This document shows positions 1-7,743 of a stretch of DNA of 64,000 nucleotides, in pieces (position 1 is the stretch's first letter; each line of letters begins with the position of its first letter). Source of the DNA: Streptomyces fumanus (GTDB lineage Bacteria; Actinomycetota; Actinomycetes; Streptomycetales; Streptomycetaceae). The translations under genes were made by a program, and so were the position numbers. The notes under the pieces were generated by a model. It was given only the letters and a program-made list of their open reading frames with translations, was not told the origin of the DNA and searched no databases. The stretch is taken from assembly GCF_014655295.1 (NCBI RefSeq), contig NZ_BNBI01000005.1, forward strand, positions 186,001 to 250,000, written 5' to 3'.

Positions 1-466
1 AGAGGTTGGCCGTGGTGCGGGCGATCTGTTCCTCCAGGGTGAGGCTCTCCTCGAAGCGGCCCCCGGCCTCCGGGGTCTTCTTGCCGCGTACGTAGAAGGA
101 GCAGGCGAGGTCGGTGCACATGTAGAGGCCGACCGAGTTGCCGTCGCGGCCGGCCGGGCCCGCCTTGCGGGCGGTCATGAGGGAGACGCCGCCGCGCGGA
201 TGGGTGGTCAGGCACAGCGCGCACATGCTGCGGTGCAGGAAGCCGGGCCGGGCGGGCTGGAAGCGCAGGGCCACGCCGACCGGGCGGTCCCCGAGGCCGG
301 CGACCAGATAGCTGCGGTCGGGGGCGCCCGGGTCCCGCCAGCCGAGGAAGTCGAGGTCGTCCCAGGGGCGTTCGTCCAGGTCGCGGGGGATGTTGACGCG
401 CTTGGCCTCGCCCTTGGAGCAGTTGATGAACGAGGCGCGGATGTCCTGCTCGGTGAGGGGTTTCAC
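1..466 (-). CDS. FBP-type treble-clef zinc-finger protein (3' end outside window)
   Basis: The gene reads leftward from a GTG at 466, with AGGAG about 7 nt upstream, and runs off the left edge with no stop; about 155 codons are visible. Cys82, Cys85, Cys117 and Cys122 (motifs MCALC and CTDLAC) form a treble-clef zinc site. The pattern matches the stand-alone C-terminal domain of FusB-like EF-G-binding proteins (the 'FBP domain' of actinobacterial annotations). FusB of staphylococci releases stalled EF-G from ribosomes. Whether this short streptomycete form does the same is inference. It is divergent from the ROK regulator at 661, and a candidate -10 (TAGGAT, minus strand, 505-500) sits in an inverted-repeat cluster. 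The family call is fairly sure, the function is not. Confidence 0.75.
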   Translation of the reverse strand, partial: MKPLTEQDIRASFINCSKGEAKRVNIPRDLDERPWDDLDFLGWRDPGAPDRSYLVAGLGDRPVGVALRFQPARPGFLHRSMCALCLTTHPRGGVSLMTARKAGPAGRDGNSVGLYMCTDLACSFYVRGKKTPEAGGRFEESLTLEEQIARTTANL

Positions 467-492
467 GGGGGCTCCTGAGGGATGGAAGGAAA

Positions 493-524
493 CCTAGGGA
501 TCCTAGGCGCACGCCTATGCTAGG
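493..524. promoter_or_regulatory. Inverted-repeat cluster in the FBP/ROK divergent region
   Basis: Two CCTAGG hexamers (493-498 and 502-507) are separated by GAT. The second overlaps a further dyad TAGGCG-CA-CGCCTA (504-517). The cluster covers a candidate minus-strand -10 (TAGGAT) about 30 nt before the GTG at 466. This is the layout of a repressor operator. The regulator is unknown; the neighbouring ROK protein is one possibility. Confidence 0.4.
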
Positions 525-660
525 TAGCCCTTTGGGTGAGTGGCCACTGTATTTCCCGCCCTCTCTTAGCTCAGGGCGTGAATTAAGTGGCAGGGAAAGT
601 CGCGGCGGGCCGTCCCCGTTGGGTATCTTGCGGGTCGGGCACGGGTGCGGAGGGAGCCAC

Positions 661-1953
661 ATGGCGGCGGGGCGGAACGGGCGCACGGTACGCGACCTCA
701 GAAGGGCGAACCGCACGGCCGTCCTCCAGCGGCTCTACTTCGACGGACCCCTCAGCCGCTTCGAGCTCGGCCCGGCCACCGGCCTCAGCTCGGGCTCGGT
801 CAGCAACGTCGTCGCCGACCTGGCCGCCGACGGACTGATCGAGGAGGCCGGCAGCGTCGGCTCCGACGGCGGCCGGCCCCGCACCCTGCTGCGGGTCGCC
901 CCCGGCAGCGGGCACATGATCGGCGTGGACGTCGGCGAGACCCGGGTCCGCGTCGAGCTCTTCGACCTCACCCTCACCGAACTCGCCCGCGCCGAACGCC
1001 CCCTCGCCCCCCAGCGGCACGATGTCGACGTGGTCGTCGGCCACATCCGCGACGGCATCGCCGAGGTGCTCGCCACCGCCGGCCGCGCCCCCGAGGACCT
1101 GCTCGGCGCCGGGATCGGCGTCCCCGGCATCGTCGAGCACACCCCCGACCGCGGTGCCGTGGTGCACGGGCAGACCATCGGCTGGGACGCCGTCCCCCTG
1201 GAGGAGCTGCTGCGCGCCCGCTCCCCGCTGCCGGACACCGTGCCCTACCTCATCGACAACGGCGCCAAGACGCTCGGCCAGGCCGAGATGTGGTTCGGCG
1301 CCGGCCGCGGCGCCCGCAACGCCATCGTCGTCCTCTTCGGCTCCGGCGTCGGCGCCTGCCTGGTCACCCCCGAGGTCGAGCACGGCCGGGCGGTCGAGTG
1401 GGGGCACCTGACGGTACGGGTCCGGGGACGCCGCTGCCGCTGCGGCGCCCTCGGCTGCCTGGAGGCGTACGCGGGCGCCGAGTCCCTGCTCGCCCGCTGG
1501 CACGAGGAGGGCGGCCGGGTCCCCGACGGCACCGACGAGGAGACGGCGCTGACCGCCATGCTCGCCGCCGCCTATCCGCCCGACGGCGCCGCACCCGACC
1601 CGGTGGCGCTCGCCGTCCTCGACGAGACCGCCGAGTACCTGGGCGCCGGCCTGTCCGACCTGATCAACCTCTTCCAGCCCGAACGCATCCTGATCGGCGG
1701 CTGGGCCGGCCTCCAGCTCGGCACCCGCTTCCTGCCCGCCGTACGCCGCCACGCCCTGTCCTACGCGCTGCGCCACCCCGCCGAGAAGGTCACCGTCGAC
1801 CTGGGCCGGCTCGGCCCCGACGCGGTGACCGTGGGCGCCGCGATCCTGCCGCTGGCCGGCTTCTTCGCGCGCGGCGGCCGGCGCCCCGAACCCGCGCCCC
1901 AGGACCCCGTGCCCGCCTGGCGCACCGCGCTCCAGGAGCGGACCCCGCACTGA
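661..1953 (+). CDS. ROK-family transcriptional regulator
   Basis: 430 aa. The ATG at 661 is chosen because GGAGGGAG lies just upstream; the open frame extends further 5' but without ribosome-binding signals. The N-terminus (about residues 8-60) is a winged-helix DNA-binding region (LSRFELGPATGLSSGSVSNV). The rest is a ROK actin-like fold: a nucleotide/sugar-binding core starting near GVDVGETRVRVELF, and the family zinc site CRCGALGCLE with Cys259, Cys261 and Cys266. ROK proteins with an HTH are NagC/XylR-type repressors that respond to sugars or sugar phosphates, so a carbohydrate-responsive role is likely. No sugar operon is adjacent, so the ligand cannot be told. It is transcribed away from the FBP gene and may control the dyads between them. 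Confidence 0.9.
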   Translation: MAAGRNGRTVRDLRRANRTAVLQRLYFDGPLSRFELGPATGLSSGSVSNVVADLAADGLIEEAGSVGSDGGRPRTLLRVAPGSGHMIGVDVGETRVRVELFDLTLTELARAERPLAPQRHDVDVVVGHIRDGIAEVLATAGRAPEDLLGAGIGVPGIVEHTPDRGAVVHGQTIGWDAVPLEELLRARSPLPDTVPYLIDNGAKTLGQAEMWFGAGRGARNAIVVLFGSGVGACLVTPEVEHGRAVEWGHLTVRVRGRRCRCGALGCLEAYAGAESLLARWHEEGGRVPDGTDEETALTAMLAAAYPPDGAAPDPVALAVLDETAEYLGAGLSDLINLFQPERILIGGWAGLQLGTRFLPAVRRHALSYALRHPAEKVTVDLGRLGPDAVTVGAAILPLAGFFARGGRRPEPAPQDPVPAWRTALQERTPH

Positions 1954-2043
1954 GGTTTCGCCGGGCGGCGCGGACGGTACCCGGAACCGCTCGTCCGGCA
2001 TCCGACCGGACGGGGACCCGCAGCACAGCAGGAGGGAGACGCC

Positions 2044-2304
2044 GTGACCGACCACCGCGCCGAGGGACCCGGCGAGAACGGTGCCCCCGTGCCCCGCGAC
2101 CTGCCGGACCAGCAGGCCGACGCGGGCGAGGACCCCTGGGACGTCGCCCCCGGCCTCGCCGCCCGCGGGGACACCGGGGCGGACGAGGACGAGGACGGCA
2201 CCGACGTGCCCGACACCGACGAGGCGGGGACCGGACGGCGGGGCGCGCCGCACGCGAGCGCGGACGACCCCGACCAGCCGGTGCCCGACGAGCCCTCCGC
2301 CTGA
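2044..2304 (+). CDS. Small acidic hypothetical protein
   Basis: 86 aa from a GTG at 2044 preceded by AGGAGGGAGAC, a strong ribosome-binding site. The sequence is very rich in Asp, Glu, Gly and Pro (for example GADEDEDGTDVPDTDE), lacks hydrophobic segments and cysteines, and is probably disordered. I recognise no domain. Codon use is typical of the genome and the ribosome-binding site supports real translation. It follows the ROK gene by 90 bp and ends 28 bp from the convergent epimerase gene. No function can be assigned. Confidence 0.6.
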   Translation: MTDHRAEGPGENGAPVPRDLPDQQADAGEDPWDVAPGLAARGDTGADEDEDGTDVPDTDEAGTGRRGAPHASADDPDQPVPDEPSA

Positions 2305-2332
2305 CACCGGCCGGCCCGGAGCCGCCGCGGGA

Positions 2333-3370
2333 TCAGCCCACCTTGCGGCCCCGCAGCGGCTCCGTGGCGGCACCGGCGCCCTCCTGGAACCCCTTCAGGA
2401 ACTCCTCCAGGACCTCGGTGGCGGTGTGCTCCGGCCGCCACCCCAGCTCGGCACGCGCGCGCGTGCAGTCCATCAGCGGCAGCCGCAGCACCGCGTCGAA
2501 CAGGTGCGGGGAGGCGGGCAGCAGCCGCAGCCGCCAGGCCGCGGCGATCGCCGCGCGCGCCGCCGGGCGCGGCACCCTCACCCGCCGCGGGGTACCGACC
2601 AGCTCGCCGAGCAGCTCCGCGTCGACGGGCGGCTCGGCCGCCAGGTTGTACGGGCCCCGCGCGTCCTCGGTGCGCACCGCGAGCCGGTACGCGTTCGCCG
2701 CGTCCGCCGTGTGCAGCGCCTGCATCCGCAGCCCCGGCACGTCCGGCAGGAACGGCAGCAGCTCCGGGCGGGCCAGCGGCCCCGGCAGGTACTTGCCGCC
2801 GAAGATGCGGCGCTGCTCGCTCGCCGACGACCGCTTGAACAGGAACGCCGGCCGCATCCGCACCACCCGGATCCCCGGGTGGTCCCGCTCGAAGATGTCC
2901 AGGGCGCGCTCCAGGTACGCCTTCTCCCGGCAGTACGCGGCGTCCGGCCAGCCGTGCGTCGGCCAGGACTCGTCGATCGCCCGGTTCTTCGGCCCCGGCG
3001 AGTACGCGCCGACCGAGGAGGCGTGCACCAGCACCGGCACCCCGGCCGCGGCCACCGCCTCGAAGACCCGCAGCGACCCGAGGACGTTGGTCCGCCAGGT
3101 CGTCGCCGGATCGTGGGTGGGCTGGAACGCCCACGCCAGGTGGATCACGGCGTCGGCCCCCGAGAACAGCCCGACCAGGTCGTCCGGGCCGGCGCCCAGG
3201 TCGGCCGCGGCCCACTCCGTCTTCGCCGGCGACCACTCGGGGATCCGCCGGGCCAGGCCCAGCACCGAGCCGACCTCCGGATCCTCGGAGAGGAGCCGCA
3301 CCACACTCGTACCCACGTTGCCGGTGGCCCCCGTGACCACGACCCTGCTGCCCGCCGCGCTGCTCACCAT
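2333..3370 (-). CDS. NAD-dependent epimerase/dehydratase (extended SDR)
   Basis: 345 aa. The ATG at 3370 has GAGAGGAGCGG directly upstream; the longer open frame has no such signal. A Rossmann nucleotide-binding motif lies at the N-terminus (VTGATGNVGTSVV), followed by the extended-SDR features HLAW and HASSVGAYSPG. The active-site Tyr-x3-Lys is in the YCREKAYLE segment. The C-terminal substrate domain ends with a basic tail. Substrate unknown: the family includes nucleotide-sugar epimerases, dihydroflavonol-type reductases and 3-beta-hydroxysteroid-type enzymes. It stands alone, downstream of the terminator that closes the FUSC gene and convergent with the small acidic protein. Confidence 0.85.
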   Translation of the reverse strand: MVSSAAGSRVVVTGATGNVGTSVVRLLSEDPEVGSVLGLARRIPEWSPAKTEWAAADLGAGPDDLVGLFSGADAVIHLAWAFQPTHDPATTWRTNVLGSLRVFEAVAAAGVPVLVHASSVGAYSPGPKNRAIDESWPTHGWPDAAYCREKAYLERALDIFERDHPGIRVVRMRPAFLFKRSSASEQRRIFGGKYLPGPLARPELLPFLPDVPGLRMQALHTADAANAYRLAVRTEDARGPYNLAAEPPVDAELLGELVGTPRRVRVPRPAARAAIAAAWRLRLLPASPHLFDAVLRLPLMDCTRARAELGWRPEHTATEVLEEFLKGFQEGAGAATEPLRGRKVG

Positions 3371-3651
3371 CCGCTCCTCTCGGCCGCTGTGTTCCGCAGG
3401 TGAGGCCCCCGGGTACCCCGGGCGCGGCCCGCGCAAGCGGACTCCGCCGGACTCCCGGGCGGCTCCGGCGCTTCCGGGACAGCAGAAAGCCCCGACCGGG
3501 ACGGGGGAATCACGGTCGGGGCGGCTCAGGTGTGGGCGCGGACGGCGGTCGCCTCTCGGCGAGACGCTCCACAGGGCTTCAGCCGGACGATCGTCCCTGT
3601 GGGCAGAAGGTGAGGCCCGGGGACACTGTCCCGTCCGCACCCACGATCGTC
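3371..3651. other. Intergenic region with terminator and repeated ACGATCGT octamers
   Basis: This 281-bp gap holds the intrinsic terminator at 3489-3522. It also has an 8-bp inverted repeat CCACAGGG (3569-3576) / CCCTGTGG (3595-3602) with the palindrome ACGATCGT (3587-3594) in its loop, and a second ACGATCGT at 3643-3650 just downstream of the FUSC stop. I see no open frame with coding character here. Confidence 0.5.
3489..3522 (-). terminator. Intrinsic terminator of the FUSC gene
   Basis: A perfect 10-bp stem (GCCCCGACCG / CGGTCGGGGC) is followed on the minus strand by TTTCT. It lies about 130 nt past the FUSC stop codon and upstream of the epimerase gene, so it separates the two leftward transcripts. 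Its loop carries GACGGGGGAA (plus strand), the same core as the hairpin at 16176-16206. Confidence 0.75.
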
Positions 3652-4890
3652 TCAACGGTGCGGGACCTCCTGATGTTCCGTGTTTCGTCCCGGTACGGGG
3701 TGATCCGCGTCACCACATCCGTCGGCGCCGCCGGGCAGCACCTCCGCCCAGATGTTCTCGGCCTGGAGCAGCAGGGTGCCCAGGACGGCGGTCGGCGCGG
3801 CGCCCCGCCGGGCGTGCTCGCGCAGCCCCTCCTGGAGCCGCTCGTGCAGATCGTCCAGATCCGCCGGGTCGGCCCGGCCGGGCCGGTCCGCGCCGGCCGT
3901 GCCCGCGAGGCGGTCGGCCTCGGCGTGGCAGGTGTCGCCGATCAGCTCCAGCAGGCGCGCGTAGCGCCGCAGCACCGGGCCCTCGGGCGGGGCGGGGGTG
4001 CGGTGGTCGTCGACCGTCACGGCCAGGGTCCGGGCGAGCGCGGTGACGTGCCCGGTGACCCGGCCCCACCGCAGGTCCTCGTCCTCCGGCGGCACGCTGG
4101 AGGTCGGCGGCACCCGGTGCAGGGCGCGCAGCGGGGCGTAGGTCAGCCGCAGGCTCTCCCGGCTCCAGGCGCGGGCCGAGTGCAGCGCGTCGAGCCGGCG
4201 CTGCAGCCCCGCCGCCCCGTCGGACCAGTCGGCGGCGGTCTGCGCGTCCCAGTCCTCGCGGCGCAGGCCCCCGGCGATGTCCCGCAGCACGTCGCCGGTG
4301 TCCCGGACCAGCGCGACCAGGTTCTCCCGGACGTCCCGCAGATGGATCGGGGGCAGCACCAGCGCGTTGACGGCGACCCCGATGATCGCGCCGAGCGCCG
4401 CCTGCGCCAGCCGGTGCCCGACCGCCGAGCCGGAGACGGCCCCGGAGGCCAGGGTGAACACGGCGGTGGTGGCGGCGTAGACGCCCTGGGTGCCCAGGCG
4501 TGCCCAGTTGGCCAGCAGCATCAGCGGCGGCAGGCACAGGGCCAGCGCGCCGGTGGTGTCGTCGGTGACCGCCTGCGCCCCGGACGCCACCAGGGTGCCC
4601 ACGCACATCGCGGTGAACTGCTGGGCGCCCTGCCGTACCGAGCTGTAGACGGTGGCCTGCACCAGCACCACCGCGACCCAGGGCGCCATCAGGGCCATCG
4701 GGTCGCCCATCCAGACCCCCGCCACGCACCAGGCGAGCAGCCCGGCCGCGGCCGCCTTCAGCGACTGCTTGACCAGGTCGCGTTCGCGCCCCGGCGCCCG
4801 CCAGGCGGCCCGGGCGGCCTGTCCCGCCGCGTACGTGTCCCGCCGTACCGCGTCCCTCAGCCGTCCGGCCCGGTCCCTCACGTCCGTCAT
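3652..4890 (-). CDS. FUSC-family (aromatic-acid exporter-like) membrane protein
   Basis: 412 aa, ATG at 4890. After a basic N-terminus (about residues 1-42) there are closely packed hydrophobic segments (LLAWCVAGVWM, MALMAPWVAVVLVQA, LALCLPPLMLLAN, AVFTLASGAV, LGAIIGVAVNALVLPP) spanning about residues 45-185. A long soluble, charged C-terminal half follows. The fold matches FUSC/ArAE-type proteins, several of which export aromatic acids (E. coli AaeB). Proteins of this size usually carry one FUSC domain; the substrate here is unknown. It is monocistronic, closed by the terminator at 3489-3522. Upstream it is separated from the HAD gene by the 23-bp repeat tract. Confidence 0.8.
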   Translation of the reverse strand: MTDVRDRAGRLRDAVRRDTYAAGQAARAAWRAPGRERDLVKQSLKAAAAGLLAWCVAGVWMGDPMALMAPWVAVVLVQATVYSSVRQGAQQFTAMCVGTLVASGAQAVTDDTTGALALCLPPLMLLANWARLGTQGVYAATTAVFTLASGAVSGSAVGHRLAQAALGAIIGVAVNALVLPPIHLRDVRENLVALVRDTGDVLRDIAGGLRREDWDAQTAADWSDGAAGLQRRLDALHSARAWSRESLRLTYAPLRALHRVPPTSSVPPEDEDLRWGRVTGHVTALARTLAVTVDDHRTPAPPEGPVLRRYARLLELIGDTCHAEADRLAGTAGADRPGRADPADLDDLHERLQEGLREHARRGAAPTAVLGTLLLQAENIWAEVLPGGADGCGDADHPVPGRNTEHQEVPHR

Positions 4891-4920
4891 GCCCGGACGG
4901 GTATCCGCAAGATCGGCACC

Positions 4921-5055
4921 GTCACACGAAGCGGCCCGGCGCCGTCACGCGAGAGGTCCGGCGCCGTCATGCGAAGAGGCCCGGCCTCGTCCCGCGGAGA
5001 GTCCCGGAGCTGTCACGCGAAGAAGCCCGGCGCCCTCACGCGAAGGGGCCGTTGG
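4921..5055. repeat. Six-copy degenerate 23-bp tandem repeat grown from the 3' end of the HAD gene
   Basis: Units start at 4921, 4944, 4966, 4989, 5012 and 5035. Five have a 23-bp period and one is 22 bp. The core is GTCACGCGAAGAGGCCCGGC, with 2-6 substitutions per copy. The last unit is the coding end of the HAD gene (its TCA stop complement is 5036-5038), so the array continues the final codons and stop codon downstream of the gene. It fills nearly all of the gap to the FUSC start. There are no unique spacers, so it is not CRISPR. Confidence 0.8.
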
Positions 5056-5692
5056 CCAGGTCCGCGAGCAGCGCGGCGGGATCGTCGTAGACCGCGTCGG
5101 CGCCCGCGTCGACCAGGTCGGCGCGGGGGATGCCGCCGCACAGCATGCCCACGCAGCGCACCCCGGCCGAGCTGCCCGCGCGCATGTCCCAGACCGTGTC
5201 GCCGACGAACACCGCCCGCTCGGCGGGCACCCCGGCCAGCTCCAGGGCGTGCTGGACCGGCTCGGGCGCGGGCTTGCCCGCGTCGACGTCGTCGGCGCTC
5301 GCGGTCGCCGTGATGGCGTCGTCCGCGTCGATGGCCCGGCGCAGCGCGCTCAGCTCCGCGCCGCCCGCCGAGGTGGCCAGCACCACCGTCCAGCCGTCCG
5401 CGGCCAGCCGGCGCAGCAGGTTCCCGGCGTCCGGGAGGGCGGGCAGCCTGTCGAAGTACTGCCCGTACAGCGCCTTGTGCGCGGCGCTGATCCCGTCGTC
5501 CTGGCCGGTGTCGCGGTCCTCGCCCAGCAGGTGGGCGATCAGGTCGGTGGAGGGCAGGCCCACGGCCCGGTGCACGGCGTGCATGGGCACCTGGTGCCCG
5601 GCCTGCCGGAACGCCTCCCACCAGGCCGTGACGTGCAGGTGGTTGGTGTCGACCAGGGTTCCGTCGACGTCGAACACGGCGGCCCGTTCCAT
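5036..5692 (-). CDS. HAD-superfamily hydrolase (phosphoglycolate phosphatase/beta-PGM-like)
   Basis: 218 aa, ATG at 5692 with GAGGAGAGG upstream. HAD motif I is FDVDGTLVD, with nucleophile Asp8 and acid/base Asp10. Motif II is LATSAGG, the motif III lysine is in DAGKPAPEP, and motif IV is FVGDTVWD. An alpha-helical cap (about residues 17-85) puts it in subfamily I with phosphoglycolate phosphatases and beta-phosphoglucomutases. It should be a cytoplasmic phosphatase or mutase for a small phosphorylated metabolite; the substrate is not shown. Its last codons (NGPFA plus stop) are the first unit of the 23-bp array that runs on past the gene. Forty-five bp separate it from the stop of the PHP gene upstream, so the two may be cotranscribed. 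Confidence 0.88.
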   Translation of the reverse strand: MERAAVFDVDGTLVDTNHLHVTAWWEAFRQAGHQVPMHAVHRAVGLPSTDLIAHLLGEDRDTGQDDGISAAHKALYGQYFDRLPALPDAGNLLRRLAADGWTVVLATSAGGAELSALRRAIDADDAITATASADDVDAGKPAPEPVQHALELAGVPAERAVFVGDTVWDMRAGSSAGVRCVGMLCGGIPRADLVDAGADAVYDDPAALLADLANGPFA

Positions 5693-5737
5693 GCACCGTT
5701 CCTCTCCTCGTGCCTCGGTCCCCCGGCGGGTACCACG

Positions 5738-6775
5738 TCAGCGGCCCTTCACGCGCTCCGGCGTACGGCCCTCCCGGGTCCAGGCCAGCAACTCGTCCAG
5801 GGACCAGGTGGTGACCACCCGGTCCGGGTCCACCCCGCACTCCTCGGCCCGCGCGCAGCCGAGGATCTGCCAGTCCAACTGGCCCGGCGCGTGCGCGTCG
5901 GTGTCGATCGAGAACAGCGTGCCCGCGGCCACCGCCTGCCGCAGCAGTTGCCGCGGCGGGTCCAGCCGCTCGGGCCGGCTGTTGATCTCCACGGCGGTGC
6001 CGCTCTCCGCGCAGGCCGCGAAGACCTCCGCCGCGTCGAACTCCGACTCCGGCCGCCCCCGCCCGGTCACCAGCCGCCCGGTGCAGTGGCCGAGGACATC
6101 GGCGTGCGGGTCGCGTACGGCGGCCAGCATGCGGCGGGTCATCGAGCGGGCGTCCATCCGCAGCTTGGAGTGCACCGACACCACCACCACGTCGAGCCGC
6201 TCCAGCAGCTCCGGCTCCTGGTCGAGCGAGCCGTCCTCCAGGATGTCGCACTCGATGCCGGTCAGCAGCCGGAACGGCGCCCAGGTCTCGTTCAGCCGGG
6301 CCACCACGTCGAGCTGCTCGCGCAGCCGCTCGGGGGACAGGCCGCGCGCCACGGTGAGCCTGGGGGAGTGGTCGGTCAGCGCCGCCCACTCGTGCCCGAG
6401 GGCCGCCGCGGTCCGCCCCATCTCCTCGATCGGGCTGCCGCCGTCCGACCAGTCCGAGTGCAGGTGGCAGTCGCCGCGCAGCAGCCCCCGCAGGCGCTCG
6501 CCGCCCTCGGTCACCGGGGTGCCCGCCTCGCCTTCCAGCTTCTCCAGGTAGCCCGGCACCTGCCCGGCCAGCGCCTCCCGCACCACCTGGGCGGTCTTCG
6601 GGCCGACCCCCTTGAGCGACTCCAGCGAACCGGCGTCCGCCCGCTGCCGCACCTCGTCCGCCGCCAGGCCGGACAGCACCCGGGCCGCCGTGCGGAACGC
6701 GCGGACGCGGTACGCCGGGGCCAGCGACCGCTCCAGCAGGAACGCGATCCGGTCCAGCGCCTCGACGGGGTCCAT
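5738..6775 (-). CDS. Helix-hairpin-helix plus PHP-domain protein (PolX-like without polymerase core)
   Basis: 345 aa, ATG at 6775 with GGAGG 11 nt upstream. The N-terminus has a DNA-binding helix-hairpin-helix (LKGVGPKTAQVV, residues 54-65), like the 8-kDa/HhH part of family-X polymerases. From about residue 100 there is a complete PHP domain. Its metal motifs are DCHLHSDWSDG (His104, His106), TDHSP, VSVHSKL, GHCTGR, EINSRP and DTDAH. Bacterial PolX enzymes carry this PHP as a 3'-5' exonuclease/phosphatase. Here the polymerase palm and fingers are absent, so the protein is probably a metal-dependent phosphoesterase acting on DNA ends or another phosphate ester. It sits upstream of the HAD gene and divergent from the SDR. 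Confidence 0.85.
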   Translation of the reverse strand: MDPVEALDRIAFLLERSLAPAYRVRAFRTAARVLSGLAADEVRQRADAGSLESLKGVGPKTAQVVREALAGQVPGYLEKLEGEAGTPVTEGGERLRGLLRGDCHLHSDWSDGGSPIEEMGRTAAALGHEWAALTDHSPRLTVARGLSPERLREQLDVVARLNETWAPFRLLTGIECDILEDGSLDQEPELLERLDVVVVSVHSKLRMDARSMTRRMLAAVRDPHADVLGHCTGRLVTGRGRPESEFDAAEVFAACAESGTAVEINSRPERLDPPRQLLRQAVAAGTLFSIDTDAHAPGQLDWQILGCARAEECGVDPDRVVTTWSLDELLAWTREGRTPERVKGR

Positions 6776-6919
6776 CGGATGAGCCACCTCCTCGCCCCCA
6801 GGGTTCCCCAGTCGGGGGCCGCCCGCACGGCGGGGGACGGGGTCCGCCGTGGTTTGCCGGTACCTCGCCCGGGTACTGCGATGCCCCGTCACTTGTGTCC
6901 CTGCCGTCGAGGAGGCACC

Positions 6920-7717
6920 ATGCCCGACCCCACCCGTGTCGCCGTGATCACCGGCGCCGACTCCGGCATCGGCCGGGCCACCGCCGTCCGCCTGGCCGAG
7001 GCCGGCCTGGACATCGGCATCACCTGGCACACCGACGAGGAGGGCGCCGAGCGCACGGCGCGGGAGGTACGCGCCCTGGGCCGGCGGGCCGAGACCAGTC
7101 GCGTGGACCTCACCGAGCTGCCCGCCGCCGCGGACACCGTCGACGACCTGTGCGAACGGCTCGGCCGGGTCGACGTCCTGGTCAACAACGCCGGGACCGG
7201 CACCGCCACGCCCTTCCTCGACCTGGGCCTGGACGATCTGCGGCACGTCCTGGACGTGGACCTCGCCGGGCCGTTCCTGTGCGGCCAGAAGGCGGCCCGC
7301 CGCATGATCCGGCAGGGCGACGGCGGCCGGATCGTCAACGTGACCTCCGTCCACGAGCACCAGCCGCGGGTGGGCGCCGCCCCCTACTGCGCGGCCAAGG
7401 GCGGGCTCGGGCTGCTCACCCAGGTGATGGCGCTGGAACTGGCCGAGCACGGCATCACCGTCAACGCGGTCGCCCCCGGCGAGATCGCCACGCCCATGAC
7501 CGGCCAGGAGGACACCGACCCGCACACCGAACGCCGGCCGGGCGTGCCGCTGGGCCGGCCCGGCGACGCCCGAGAGGTCGCCGCCGTGATCGCCTTCCTC
7601 GCCGGACCCGACGGCTCCTACGTCACCGGGGCCTCCTGGAGCGTGGACGGCGGCATGCTGCGCATGGGCCCGATGGCAGGCTCCCATCTGACCAGCGACG
7701 ACTGGCGGCGGCCCTGA
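6920..7717 (+). CDS. SDR-family NAD(P)-dependent oxidoreductase
   Basis: 265 aa, ATG at 6920 with GAGGAGGCACC upstream. Classical SDR features: cofactor motif TGADSGIG (residues 11-18), NNAG (89-92), and catalytic Ser143, Tyr156 and Lys160 (PYCAAKGG). The C-terminal SDR signature is GSYVTGASWSVDGGM. The acceptor residue after beta-2 is not decisive for NAD versus NADP. Members with this C-terminus reduce ketones or oxidise sugars and alcohols; the substrate cannot be inferred. The stop is 26 bp before the topoisomerase gene, which suggests an SDR-topIB operon. Confidence 0.88.
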   Translation: MPDPTRVAVITGADSGIGRATAVRLAEAGLDIGITWHTDEEGAERTAREVRALGRRAETSRVDLTELPAAADTVDDLCERLGRVDVLVNNAGTGTATPFLDLGLDDLRHVLDVDLAGPFLCGQKAARRMIRQGDGGRIVNVTSVHEHQPRVGAAPYCAAKGGLGLLTQVMALELAEHGITVNAVAPGEIATPMTGQEDTDPHTERRPGVPLGRPGDAREVAAVIAFLAGPDGSYVTGASWSVDGGMLRMGPMAGSHLTSDDWRRP

Positions 7718-7743
7718 GAACGAGCACCCGGAGGGGGGACATC

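Noticed and set aside
645..4046. Very long open frame of 1133 codons over the ROK, acidic-protein and epimerase region
   Set aside because: It overlaps three recognised genes, is rich in Arg/Pro/Gly with no motif, and is a typical shadow frame of high-GC DNA.
4921..5055. Possible CRISPR array
   Set aside because: Repeats abut with no unique spacers, no cas genes are near, and the last copy is part of a gene.
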